Source: Lachnospiraceae bacterium (GTDB lineage: Bacteria; Bacillota; Clostridia; Lachnospirales; Lachnospiraceae). Taken from it: a stretch of 50,989 bases of DNA. The stretch's first letter is position 1. Each line of letters starts with the position of its first letter. Position numbers and translations under genes: made by a program. This document shows, piece after piece, positions 24,849 through 33,325 of this stretch. The stretch lies in assembly GCA_021202075.1 (NCBI GenBank), contig JAJQDT010000060.1, forward strand, positions 179,460 through 230,448, written 5' to 3'. Under the pieces are notes generated by a model. That model was not told the origin of the DNA, ran no database searches, and was given only the letters and a program-made list of their open reading frames with translations.

Positions 24849-26009
24849 TCACTCAGACTCCGGAATGACCGGCAGCGTCACCGATGTAATATGCCACGCA
24901 TCCTCATAGTATGACATCGTAAACTGTGCCATGGCTTCACCCGTGTGGGAGACGGTCCGCCATTCCCATGCGTTTTCCCCGTCTGCCCAGATTTCTCCGG
25001 TCTCTACCCGCTCCCCGTTCTGTACATTATAATGATAGGAAAACGTCAATATTGTGGAAATCGAGCCATTCTCATCATCTGTAAATTCCGCGTCTGCAAA
25101 TACCGCATCATAGTCATAAATACCCACGCTCTCAAATTCCGCGTGCGTAACCTCATCCTCCAGGTAAAATTCGGTTCCCTGCTCCGAAGCGATCTCCTCC
25201 GCGTCCGACAGGCACCCTTCTTCAAACACGTCATCCAGTCCGTCCGTCTCTCCTGTGACCGCCGCGACATAAATCGCCTTCAGCGCAGCCACTGCCAGCT
25301 CTTTGCAGGCAGACTCAGCGCTCTCCTTCAGCGTCACCATCTGATCGGTGTAATCGACATCTCCGTCAGAGGGGTCCAGCCCGGTATCCAGTGACTGCAA
25401 GATCGGGTTCCGGACGACAACAGCCGTATCTCCCGGCAGAAGGCTCGGGATTTCATAGGTCGTCCTCGAGGTCCCGGCATCCTCTGTCACAATCCAGGAG
25501 GCATCCGCCACCTCTCCATCCAGATACAGCGTCGAACCGGTCGGAACTGTCACCTGCAGATTCGTGATCAGGCAGTGATCCGAGAGCACCTTCCACTGAT
25601 CCATCAGCCCAAGTACAGATTCTTCCTGCTTTTTCAGAGTAAAATCATCCTCCAGCCAGGCCACCCCGTCTTCATCCAAAAATTCCACATGATAATCCAC
25701 ATAGGACTCTCCGCTGGTTCCGGCCCGGGAGGAAACCTCCTCCATCTGAACCGTCTCATACAGCGCATATTTCTTCTCCAGCATCGCCAGCTCATACACA
25801 TCCAGAGAAAGCTCCGTTCCCTCTGACTGATCGAGGCGCTCATAGGCTGTCTCCGTATCGCCCTCCATTACCAGCGAAAGATATTCTTCCAGCGCACTCT
25901 CCGGCCGGCTCGTCGGATACCCGTGCACCAGGAAGGCCGCGCATCCGGCTGCTGTGATCACCAGTGCTAATAATATTGTTTTAATCAAGATTCTTCGAAA
26001 AACCTTCAT
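24849..26009 (-). CDS. membrane-anchored envelope protein, TcaA-like segment
   Basis: This 386-aa protein is anchored by an N-terminal hydrophobic segment (8-28) ending in TAAGCAAF, which may be a weak lipobox. The extracytoplasmic part starts with an acidic helical region (PESALEEYLSLVMEGDTETAYERL). A small beta-domain follows at about 150-210 (TVPTGSTLYLDGEVAD, then YEIPSLLPGDTAVVVRNP), resembling the repeats in TcaA-type proteins. The C-terminal half is NTF2-like and ends in FTMSYYEDAWHITSVTLPV. The start MKVFRRI has GGAGG 6 bases upstream. It follows the YARHG protein by 19 bp and probably works with it at the cell surface. Assignment is by resemblance and context only. Confidence 0.7.
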   Translation of the reverse strand: MKVFRRILIKTILLALVITAAGCAAFLVHGYPTSRPESALEEYLSLVMEGDTETAYERLDQSEGTELSLDVYELAMLEKKYALYETVQMEEVSSRAGTSGESYVDYHVEFLDEDGVAWLEDDFTLKKQEESVLGLMDQWKVLSDHCLITNLQVTVPTGSTLYLDGEVADASWIVTEDAGTSRTTYEIPSLLPGDTAVVVRNPILQSLDTGLDPSDGDVDYTDQMVTLKESAESACKELAVAALKAIYVAAVTGETDGLDDVFEEGCLSDAEEIASEQGTEFYLEDEVTHAEFESVGIYDYDAVFADAEFTDDENGSISTILTFSYHYNVQNGERVETGEIWADGENAWEWRTVSHTGEAMAQFTMSYYEDAWHITSVTLPVIPESE

Positions 26010-26028
26010 GCCAATCCTCCATATTCCA

Positions 26029-27144
26029 TCATCCGCCCAATGCCTCCTCATACGCCATGATCACTTTCAGATTGGCTATCTCATATTCATTCAGATGAGA
26101 GAACAGATCCTCATCAAATTCTTCCGGCGTGTACAACGGCACATACCAGGATTTCTGATTAAAATATTCCTGTAAATCCTCCGATTTAAATGTCCGGCCA
26201 TGCAGTGCAAAAATCTCGTTCCGGATCAGACGAAGCTCACTCAGCGAATAGCCATACAGCTCGCTCTCACTGATGTACCGGCTGCTGATCCCGGAAATAA
26301 TCGTATCCGGCTCGTCGGAAGAAGTATCCGAGCTGCCCGAGTTGCCGGATGAGCTGCTGCTCCCCGAAGACCCGGAGCCGCTCGGCCAAATGGTAATATT
26401 GTCATCCAAGCCAGAGCTGCCGGACGAACCGGATGTACTGCCGGAGCTGCCTGTTCCGCCTGACACAGAAGAACCACCCGTGCCGGTGCTTCCTGTAGAG
26501 CTCCCCGTACTTCCAGTCGAACTGCCGGTGCCTCCCGTATTGTCTGTCGAACTGCCCGAGCTCGTGCTTCCCGTACTGTCTGACGTACTTCCCGTGCCTG
26601 TACTGCCCGCGCTTGTGCTTCCCGTGCTGTCTGTCGTACTGCCCGTGTCTGTACTGCCTGCTGACGTTGAATCAGCCAGGTCTGCGGAATCCTCTGTCAA
26701 TTCCGCTGTATTTGTCTGCGTTTCCTGTTCCGTTTCCTCGTTTTCAACGGTTCCGGATGCTTCCTCATCAGAGCTTCCGCCATCTTCCGCATCCGTCCCT
26801 TCTGCCTCCGACTCTTCCGTGTCTTCGTCCGTCCCGGCATCGTCATCCAATGCCTGGTCCGCTTCCGTCTCGACACTGTCCAGAACCGTTCCTGAGGCCG
26901 TCACCGTAAACGCATCGGTCTCATACGTCCGGTCTTCCTCTGTCTCTTCCGGAACAGCCGCAGTCGTTTCCTCTTCGGTCTCTTCCCCGGTCTCATCCTC
27001 CAGTGTGCTCTCCTGCACAAATAAATCAGCCGTCAGCACATCCGTCAATACCAGATGAACCGTGAGGAACGAAGCCCCCGCAGCCAAAACACACCCAACA
27101 ACAAATCCGCTGTTGCGTTTTAAAATATTCCTTTTCTTTCGCAT
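26029..27144 (-). CDS. YARHG-domain surface protein with long Ser/Thr/Gly linker
   Basis: This 371-aa protein has a membrane segment near residues 12-36 and an acidic, Glu/Thr-rich region (about 45-150). A very low-complexity Ser/Gly/Thr linker (about 165-280) is built from STGSTG-like units. The C-terminal YARHG domain (about 290-365) contains SELYGYSLSELRLIRNEIFALHGRTF and WYVPLYTPEEFDEDLF. YARHG domains occur at the C-terminus of extracellular anchored proteins; their role is unknown, though cell-wall linked. The linker would let the domain span the wall. It is the first gene of an apparent operon with the TcaA-like protein and CPBP protease. The ribosome binding site (GGTGAG) is weak and distant. 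Confidence 0.8.
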   Translation of the reverse strand: MRKKRNILKRNSGFVVGCVLAAGASFLTVHLVLTDVLTADLFVQESTLEDETGEETEEETTAAVPEETEEDRTYETDAFTVTASGTVLDSVETEADQALDDDAGTDEDTEESEAEGTDAEDGGSSDEEASGTVENEETEQETQTNTAELTEDSADLADSTSAGSTDTGSTTDSTGSTSAGSTGTGSTSDSTGSTSSGSSTDNTGGTGSSTGSTGSSTGSTGTGGSSVSGGTGSSGSTSGSSGSSGLDDNITIWPSGSGSSGSSSSSGNSGSSDTSSDEPDTIISGISSRYISESELYGYSLSELRLIRNEIFALHGRTFKSEDLQEYFNQKSWYVPLYTPEEFDEDLFSHLNEYEIANLKVIMAYEEALGG

Positions 27145-27293
27145 AATTATTTATATCTCACCCCTTCACGGGGCATCATAACACACTTAGCAGGAAAAGT
27201 CTATTTTAATAAAATCAATTTCATTTTTTCCCACCCGGGCTTCCCTTTTTCGCGGATTCATCCTGCGGCGTTAACAGCAGCATCCCGTTCGAA

Positions 27294-28226
27294 TCAGTCA
27301 ACACAAAAGACATCGCTTCCGGAAAATGTCACATTCCCGACCAGGTCTTCCGTCTTGACATAAATCCGGAACATCCCTTTCTCGGTAATTTCCAGTATCG
27401 AACCGGACTTACACTCATTCCATGCGGAAGCTTCCGTTCCTTCCGCCACACTCCCGTCCGGATCGCTGGATGCAATCTTATAGAACGCATTTTTCAGCCC
27501 GCTTCCCTCATCCGGCTCGATGTAAAGCAGAACCGTACAGGAATCCGAATTATAATAAATTCCGTCCTGGCTGACTCCGGATATCAGAAACCTCACGCCC
27601 GGAGCAACCCCATCCACGCGATAATCAACCGAAGCGGCCGCGGACTCCCTGAGCACAGCTCCGTCCTCCTCCTCCCACAGATGAAAAGTAAAAATCCCAT
27701 CCGTCTGTACGTTCTCCAGAGACGCCCCGACATCATATCCGCTTCCTGCCTTCGGCGTCGCATACAATGCGGTCCCCATCCTGATCCAAAGCATCCCGCT
27801 TCCATCCAGATACCAGGCATCCCGGTCTCCGGTCAGCTCGTAATGCACGCCTCGCTCAATCGCATCCGGGCTCCAGGCAATGGCAGCAGCAGGCTCCGTC
27901 TCCGCATCATTTTGTGCATCATTTTCTGCACCACTTTCCGCATTACTCTCTGCATTACTTTTAGTATTACTTTTAGCATCACTATCTGCATTACTTTTAG
28001 CATCACTTTCCGCATCACTTTTCACATCAATTTCTGCATCACTTTCAGAAGCCTCCGCATAGCGATTCTGTTCCGGCAACAGCAGTAAAAAGCCGCCCAG
28101 CGAGGAACATATGATACCAATCATCAGCAGCCAGGCCATACACTGACGTACTATCTGTTTTTTCCTTTGGTCTTTATTTCTCTGTTCTTTATTCCTCTGT
28201 TTTTTATTTCCCGGATGTAATTTCAT
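27294..28226 (-). CDS. anchored extracytoplasmic protein of unknown function
   Basis: This 310-aa protein has a Lys/Gln/Asn-rich basic N-terminus (about 5-27), one membrane segment (about 28-52), then a 50-residue repeat region built from four-residue S-(D/N)-A-(E/K/D) units. The rest (about 105-310) is a beta-rich domain with two Ig-like stretches (GIFTFHLWEEEDGAV; GVSQDGIYYNSDSCTVLLYIEPDEGSG), ending GNVTFSGSDVFCVD. The repeats show at DNA level as 12-bp tandem units (about 27900-28050). The start MKLHPGNKK has AAAGGGG 7 bases upstream. A small wall-anchored surface protein is the best guess. The family is not recognised. Confidence 0.75.
   Translation of the reverse strand: MKLHPGNKKQRNKEQRNKDQRKKQIVRQCMAWLLMIGIICSSLGGFLLLLPEQNRYAEASESDAEIDVKSDAESDAKSNADSDAKSNTKSNAESNAESGAENDAQNDAETEPAAAIAWSPDAIERGVHYELTGDRDAWYLDGSGMLWIRMGTALYATPKAGSGYDVGASLENVQTDGIFTFHLWEEEDGAVLRESAAASVDYRVDGVAPGVRFLISGVSQDGIYYNSDSCTVLLYIEPDEGSGLKNAFYKIASSDPDGSVAEGTEASAWNECKSGSILEITEKGMFRIYVKTEDLVGNVTFSGSDVFCVD
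27900..28050 (-). repeat. 12-bp tandem repeats encoding SDAE/SNAK units
   Basis: About a dozen imperfect 12-bp units (plus strand GCATCACTTTCA, GCATTACTTTTA and variants) lie inside the unknown surface-protein gene. They stay in frame and give an acidic, Ala-rich stalk, and are likely variable in copy number between strains. Confidence 0.75.
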
Positions 28227-28637
28227 ATGCATACCCCTTTCCCTGTTATCGTCTGTCTCCACCCGCCATTCCTGCACCAGTCGCACCTTTCCGGTTCACT
28301 GTTTCATTTTTCGAAATTGCACTGCCCCATCTGTCTGTTCGCGATCTCAATTGTAGGTTTATTTTCTATTTTATATTATTTCTTTCTCTTTTGAATTATA
28401 AATTGAAATTTAGATTAGAATTATAATCTGTAATTATATGTATGATTTGTTGAGTGATATTATGCTATATATTCAGTGAATTGTCAATAGGGGTTTGCGA
28501 TTTTTTTATTTTTTGTTGTGAACCAAACGGCCATCTCTGTTAACTACGCCAGAGACAGAACCGGTATCATCTGTGCCAGAAACAGAGCCGGTACCATCAT
28601 TTCTAAGATTTATCTGAATTTCGCTTCAATGTTTAAA
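28227..28637. other. very AT-rich intergenic island
   Basis: From about 28340 to 28520 the sequence is markedly AT-richer than its surroundings, with the inverted repeat AGATTA (28412-28417) / TAATCT (28424-28429). An imperfect 18-bp direct repeat (ACAGAACCGGTATCATCT and ACAGAGCCGGTACCATCA) lies at about 28557-28600. No gene is supported. Confidence 0.6.
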
Positions 28638-28666
28638 TTGACAGCAACTTTTTCCCGATTTATAAT
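28638..28666 (+). promoter_or_regulatory. perfect-consensus sigma-A promoter of the radical SAM gene
   Basis: -35 TTGACA (28638-28643), an exact 17-bp spacer and -10 TATAAT (28661-28666) face the radical SAM gene, whose start is 120 bp downstream. Confidence 0.85.
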
Positions 28667-28785
28667 ACAAAATAGTAAATGTTCTGACATCACAGGATTT
28701 ATACAATCTTTCTTGAAAGAATGTGGCCGCAATCCCATTCGCTTTAGATGATGGGTTAACAGAACATGAAATGAGGGGAACACAA

Positions 28786-29673
28786 ATGAATGAATGCACT
28801 GCTCTGCCGAAAAAGGAACTTCTGATTCAGATTCAAATACCCTTTTGCACTGGTCACTGTCATTATTGCGAGAGAAAAAATCTGGGAAACAGTCGAACCC
28901 TGTTCCGGCAATATCTCAAAGCATTGAAAGCGGAGATCACCGATACTGCTCCGGAAATCAGCGATTATGATGTAACATCCATTCACATCTGCGGCGACAA
29001 TACGATCACAATGATGGGAACAGATATTCTGGATGAATTTCTTCTTTTTTTGAAACGTACAATACCGACAGCCGATCACACGCAATGGGTCATAGATATG
29101 CTTCCCTACGAGATGTCAGCAGCCTCCCTGACGGTTCTGCGAAACGCACATATCAGTATTCTGCACCTGAATACAGGGACCTGTCAGATGAAGGAATTCA
29201 ATTTATTAAAACGTCCTTACTATTATGCCGCATTTGACGGAGCGCTCAGTCTTATTTCCATGTATCAGCAGCATAATATCAGCATAGGCTTATTTGCCGG
29301 TCTTCCCGGGCAGACAGAAGATTCTCTGGTGCGCTCACTGCAATATGCATTAAAAGCACAGCCCGTGCAACTATCTTTACAGGCCTGTTCTCCAGACGCG
29401 GAGGCAAAATTTTCCAGCTCTGTGGATTGTCTGATGGCACAGTCGGGCTTACAAAGATACGGAACCGGCTGGAATTATGCATTGCCTGGCCAGGAACGCA
29501 TAGAATACACCCAGGATTCTGACAATATGGACTGTATCGGTTTTGGAGCGGGAGCTGCAACACGCCTGGATGGTAACAGCTATCACAACACAGAAAATCT
29601 TTCTCTCTATCTGGCATATTCCACCGATCCGCAGATGATTGCCTGCGATCTGAAATCTTCTGATATGAAATAG
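28786..29673 (+). CDS. HemW-like radical SAM protein lacking the HemN C-terminal domain
   Basis: This 295-aa protein has the CX3CX2C [4Fe-4S]/SAM motif CTGHCHYC (Cys21, 25, 28) in the HemN/HemW context IQIPFC. GLPGQTEDSLVRSLQYAL and a final CIGFGAGAATRLDGNSYHN also match that family. HemW handles haem and HemN oxidises coproporphyrinogen III. This protein is about 80 residues shorter than HemW, ends after the core barrel, and has GDNTITMM where GGGTPS is usual. A haem role is therefore doubtful. The start MNECTALPKK follows GAGGGG by 7 bases. It converges on the flavin reductase gene and has a consensus promoter. It is probably an active radical SAM enzyme of unknown substrate. Confidence 0.72.
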   Translation: MNECTALPKKELLIQIQIPFCTGHCHYCERKNLGNSRTLFRQYLKALKAEITDTAPEISDYDVTSIHICGDNTITMMGTDILDEFLLFLKRTIPTADHTQWVIDMLPYEMSAASLTVLRNAHISILHLNTGTCQMKEFNLLKRPYYYAAFDGALSLISMYQQHNISIGLFAGLPGQTEDSLVRSLQYALKAQPVQLSLQACSPDAEAKFSSSVDCLMAQSGLQRYGTGWNYALPGQERIEYTQDSDNMDCIGFGAGAATRLDGNSYHNTENLSLYLAYSTDPQMIACDLKSSDMK

Positions 29674-29716
29674 TCCCGAATGAAAGCATGCATTCCTTAA
29701 CATATTGTTTAATACA

Positions 29717-29739
29717 GCCCCGCTGCAAAGCCGCGGGGC
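29717..29739. terminator. bidirectional terminator hairpin
   Basis: GCCCCGC (29717-29723) / GCGGGGC (29733-29739) forms a strong stem between convergent genes. It is followed by CGTTCATTTG on plus and TGTATTAAAC on minus, so U-tracts are weak both ways. Confidence 0.55.
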
Positions 29740-29758
29740 CGTTCATTTGAAACACTAT

Positions 29759-31807
29759 TTAAAGCTCATCATTCAAATACTTTACAATTGCTTTCCCGCA
29801 ATCACGTCCAAGCGTAATGCAGATACCGATCGAGGCTCCGAAAAGCGGGGTGAAATAGTCATCGCCAAATCTCCCGCCCGTGCAGTTTCCGGTAGCAAAC
29901 AATCCGGGAATCGGCCTCCAGTCGGACACCGCCAGAACGCGCTGATCTCCGTCTGTGATCAGGCCGCCCATCGTACACATCAGATTGCCTACGGAGGAAT
30001 CATGATCGGTTACCTGCAGGAAGAACGGGCCGTCCTTGATCGGGAACATCAGCTCCGGCTCCCGTCCAAAGTCCTCATCCTTTCCTTCCTCACACAGTTC
30101 ATTATATCGCTCTACAGAGTCCAGAATGTTCTGCTTTACCCTGTCGTCCGCGTCAATAAACGAAACTACCTCTTCCAGCGTTTCCGCGCCATACCAGAAC
30201 ATGGACGGGTCCGGTACCTCATATCCGTCCGCTCCCGCTTCCACGGCTGCATCCATAGCGGCCTGCACATTTTCCAGGAAGGAATAGGTCGGATCTTTGG
30301 TTCCGTGGTTCGGAGCCACATAAGTCAGATTCTCCGGAAGGTTTGAATCATAGATACAGTAAAAACGATCACGGTTCATGCGCATCAGAGGGCGGCTGCG
30401 GAACTCAATCGGTCCCCAGTATTCATTCATGAAACGTTTTCCATCTTCATTCATCCACATCCCCTGCGGATGGCCGACACTCAGAGACAGTCCCGGGGAA
30501 CCGCCGATCCACGGAGTACGTCCGTCCATAGTAGCAATCACATGCTCCAGCGCGGCTCCTGCCCAGTATCCCATGGCAATACCTGATCCATCTCTGTCCA
30601 TACCCATTTTGCTCATCTGATCATCGTTCTGCAGCGCTTCTACCAGATCAGGAAGCAGATCAGCCATCATTTCCTGATTGCCTCCAAATCCGCCGGTCGC
30701 CAGAACGACAACCTTCGCGTTATACTGCACATATTCACCGTTACATTTTGCCACAGCTCCGGTCACTGTCCCGTCTTCATCCTGAATCAGATACTGGGCC
30801 TTTGTGGCAAAGAAAATCTGTCCGCCATTCTCGGTTATTTTCGTGTGATTGCGCTTATGTATTTCCGTCATGTTCAGGTCACCGTACAGATCAATGGAAG
30901 ATGACCAGAATTTATGATGACCGATCTGTGACAGCATATTTTCCCGCCGCTCCTCATCCAGCGGGAAATACTGTGTGCTGGTGGTCGCCATTTCTTCATC
31001 GGTAGCCAGTTCCGTAATAAACCAGTCGACATATTCGCCGCTGTGCTGTGCATAATTCATCGCCATCTTAGGCGTTGCGCCGTTATTCGTATTCAGCTGC
31101 CAGTTTGTATAAAACTCGACCGGATCAACCTCGGTAACACCCTTGTTCAGCAGATACTCACTGTTGATACACCCTGCGGCATTGCCCATCGCAGAATAAA
31201 CGGACTCATCCTGATTCTCGATCAGGATAACAGACACGCCGGATTCCGCAAGCTCTCTTGCGCAGGCGATCCCGCCATGACCGCTTCCGATCACCAGTAC
31301 CTCGGATTCATACACTGCAGTAATCTCGCTTTCATCAACCGGATCCGGTGCTGTTTTCCAGGAAGTCGTGCTCTCACTATCCTCACTGGAAGAAGCAACG
31401 GTTTCCACAGAAACGCCCATAGCCTGAGCAATACAGTTCGCCGCAGCTTCCTTTACCGCATCGGATGTCACAGTCGCTCCGCTGACTCCGTCAATGTCCG
31501 CCGACTGTGCAGCAAGGATCGCTTCTTTTAACGTTTCTCCATGAAGCTGGCCAATCGTTTCCGTCTCATTTGACACATCGACCACCACATCAGTAATGCT
31601 GCTTTCATCAAACGTCATTGTAACCGTAACAACGCCCATTCCCATAGCCGTAGCGGTATAGGTTCCGGGGGTATAAATCGCATCCCCTGCGCTCTCTTCC
31701 GCGTACGTGAGCCTGGAAAAAAGGCCTGAAGCAGCCAGCGTAGCCGCACCGGCTGTTGCGCCTCGAAGAAAATCTCTGCGAGACAGTTTTTTTCCTGTTT
31801 TTTCCAT
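29759..31807 (-). CDS. Tat-exported FMN/FAD reductase (fumarate/urocanate reductase-like)
   Basis: This 682-aa flavoprotein starts with a twin-arginine signal (SRRDFLRG, residues 9-16, and hydrophobic stretch 17-30). An FMN_bind domain follows (about 45-130) with the flavinylation motif DGVSGATVTS, in which Thr112 should carry FMN after ApbE action. The FAD-binding fumarate-reductase-type domain begins VLVIGSGHGGIACARELAESG (170-190) and ends GLFATGNCTGG...YFTPLFGASIGICITLGRDCGKA. There is no haem-binding CXXCH, unlike flavocytochrome c. Such enzymes let gut anaerobes reduce enoates or similar acceptors outside the membrane. It starts behind AGGGAGAA, downstream of the LytTR kinase-regulator pair. 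The electron acceptor is unknown. Confidence 0.88.
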   Translation of the reverse strand: MEKTGKKLSRRDFLRGATAGAATLAASGLFSRLTYAEESAGDAIYTPGTYTATAMGMGVVTVTMTFDESSITDVVVDVSNETETIGQLHGETLKEAILAAQSADIDGVSGATVTSDAVKEAAANCIAQAMGVSVETVASSSEDSESTTSWKTAPDPVDESEITAVYESEVLVIGSGHGGIACARELAESGVSVILIENQDESVYSAMGNAAGCINSEYLLNKGVTEVDPVEFYTNWQLNTNNGATPKMAMNYAQHSGEYVDWFITELATDEEMATTSTQYFPLDEERRENMLSQIGHHKFWSSSIDLYGDLNMTEIHKRNHTKITENGGQIFFATKAQYLIQDEDGTVTGAVAKCNGEYVQYNAKVVVLATGGFGGNQEMMADLLPDLVEALQNDDQMSKMGMDRDGSGIAMGYWAGAALEHVIATMDGRTPWIGGSPGLSLSVGHPQGMWMNEDGKRFMNEYWGPIEFRSRPLMRMNRDRFYCIYDSNLPENLTYVAPNHGTKDPTYSFLENVQAAMDAAVEAGADGYEVPDPSMFWYGAETLEEVVSFIDADDRVKQNILDSVERYNELCEEGKDEDFGREPELMFPIKDGPFFLQVTDHDSSVGNLMCTMGGLITDGDQRVLAVSDWRPIPGLFATGNCTGGRFGDDYFTPLFGASIGICITLGRDCGKAIVKYLNDEL

Positions 31808-31929
31808 GATCGTTCTCCCTTCTCTTCCTGGGATTCTAATTCTGATTGATTGTGAAAGCTGATTCCCGTCCTTAAAAGCTTCACAAAAGCAGACATTAAA
31901 ATCCAATCCCAACATAATAGGTTAAGCAT

Positions 31930-31991
31930 ATCATAATTCAGGAAAAAACAGCCGCCGGACGACCAACTGGTCAAAAATTCTAACTAACTGG
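31930..31991 (-). promoter_or_regulatory. LytTR-type direct repeats and promoter of the flavin reductase
   Basis: On the minus strand two 9-bp repeats, CCAGTTAGT (31991-31983) and CCAGTTGGT (31970-31962), lie 21 bp start to start, i.e. 12 bp between them. This is the spacing and GTT core known for LytTR regulators. Next comes a -10 TATGAT (31935-31930) whose 17-bp-spaced -35 position (CCGGCG) is poor and lies 3 bp after the second repeat. This fits activator-dependent initiation. Confidence 0.75.
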
Positions 31992-31993
31992 CA

Positions 31994-33325
31994 CTATGCC
32001 TTTGTACCTTCCGGAAAAGGGATCAGAATATCCAACACAAATTGATCATTGTCCATTTTGCAGGTCAGGCTCCCATCATACTTTTCTGCCACGCGCCGCA
32101 TGCTTCGAATTCCAAACCCATGCATTTCACTGTCCTTTTTGGTGCTCAGAAGCTGGCCGTCCTGTTCCTTTGGAGCCTCCAGGCAGCTGTTGCTGAAGCG
32201 AAGACACAGCATCTGTATTCTCTTCACAGCTTTCATCTGAATCTGGCGCGTCTCTTCCTCCGGAATCTGAAGGCAGGCCTCGATGGCATTATCCATCGCA
32301 TTTCCAAGTATTGTACAGATATCCAGCGGATCCATAAAATCCAGTAACGTTCCGTCCAGATACGGAACACACCGGATTCCGTTCTCCAGGCAGATTGACA
32401 GCTTCTGGTTCATAATCACGTCTACGGCCTGGTTTCCTGTCTGAAGTTCAGATTCATATGGAAGAATCTGACGCATCATCTCTCCCAGTCTTCGCCGGAT
32501 TTCTTCCTGATCCGTGTCAGCCTGCAAATACAGAAGTGTATTTTTCAGGTCATGATAACTGTGGTTAATCCTCTCTTCCATCTCTCTCGATTGATTGAAC
32601 TGTGCATGCTGTGCCGCAAGCATCTGTTCCATCTGCTGCAATTCAAACGAATGTCTCTGAGAAGAAATCATATTGACATTGCCAATAATCAATAGCAGCC
32701 CAACCAGAAATGTGATGATCAGCATGACAGGAGTTTCCGCTCTCAGATCTTCGTTCGATACAGGAAGCCAGAAAACAATTCCGCGAATAAACAGGTAGGG
32801 AAGCAGTGCCACAGCCAGAATCGGAATCTGTGCATAACGAAGAACCGGGATTCCGCCTCTTTTCATCACGGACCGGACGGCCCGTATGATCAGGAACAGG
32901 CATACCGCTTCGACCAGATTTGCAGCCAGCATGGCAATAAGGGTACCATTGAGAAAAACATCATATCCCAAAATGGTTTGTGAAAAAAAGCTGAACAGCG
33001 TCTGCATACAATCACTTATCAGAAAATAAATCATCGTACTATACAGGCATACTAAAATACTCCTTCTCGTCCATAAATAAATAAAGATATAATAGAACAG
33101 GCCTTTGAGTGCAAGCATAACGTAAAGATTCAGAGCAAGCCCTCCGCCCCTTTGAAAGAGTATGGAACAGAAAATGCTGATCAGCAAAAGCCAGGACCCA
33201 TCTCCTCTTTGATAATAATTTCTGTCCGCGGAATCGACAAAAAACACACATCCAAGCTGATCTGCCAGCGCCATTAAAAAAGGCGGAAAAATTGCATGGA
33301 TCCAGGTCAGGAAGATCTCTATCAT
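31994..33325 (-). CDS. AgrC/CitA-like sensor histidine kinase (GHKL, LytTR-partner type)
   Basis: This 443-aa membrane kinase has about six to seven hydrophobic segments in the first 220 residues. They are followed by a coiled dimerisation helix (225-250) and the phosphoacceptor motif HSYHDLKN (His258). The GHKL ATPase has an N-box NAMDNAIEA (342-350) and G-box HGFGIRSMRRVAEKYDG (402-418), typical of AgrC-type kinases. Its start ATG overlaps the stop of the LytTR regulator gene by 4 bp (ATGA), so the two are translationally coupled. It lies directly upstream of the flavin reductase. The likely input is the reductase's substrate or a related extracellular metabolite, but this is inferred from position only. 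Confidence 0.9.
   Translation of the reverse strand: MIEIFLTWIHAIFPPFLMALADQLGCVFFVDSADRNYYQRGDGSWLLLISIFCSILFQRGGGLALNLYVMLALKGLFYYIFIYLWTRRSILVCLYSTMIYFLISDCMQTLFSFFSQTILGYDVFLNGTLIAMLAANLVEAVCLFLIIRAVRSVMKRGGIPVLRYAQIPILAVALLPYLFIRGIVFWLPVSNEDLRAETPVMLIITFLVGLLLIIGNVNMISSQRHSFELQQMEQMLAAQHAQFNQSREMEERINHSYHDLKNTLLYLQADTDQEEIRRRLGEMMRQILPYESELQTGNQAVDVIMNQKLSICLENGIRCVPYLDGTLLDFMDPLDICTILGNAMDNAIEACLQIPEEETRQIQMKAVKRIQMLCLRFSNSCLEAPKEQDGQLLSTKKDSEMHGFGIRSMRRVAEKYDGSLTCKMDNDQFVLDILIPFPEGTKA

Noticed and set aside
26273..27058. Plus-strand ORF rich in Glu, Leu, Pro and Ser
   Set aside because: Its composition comes from the reverse complement of the Ser/Gly-rich YARHG linker.
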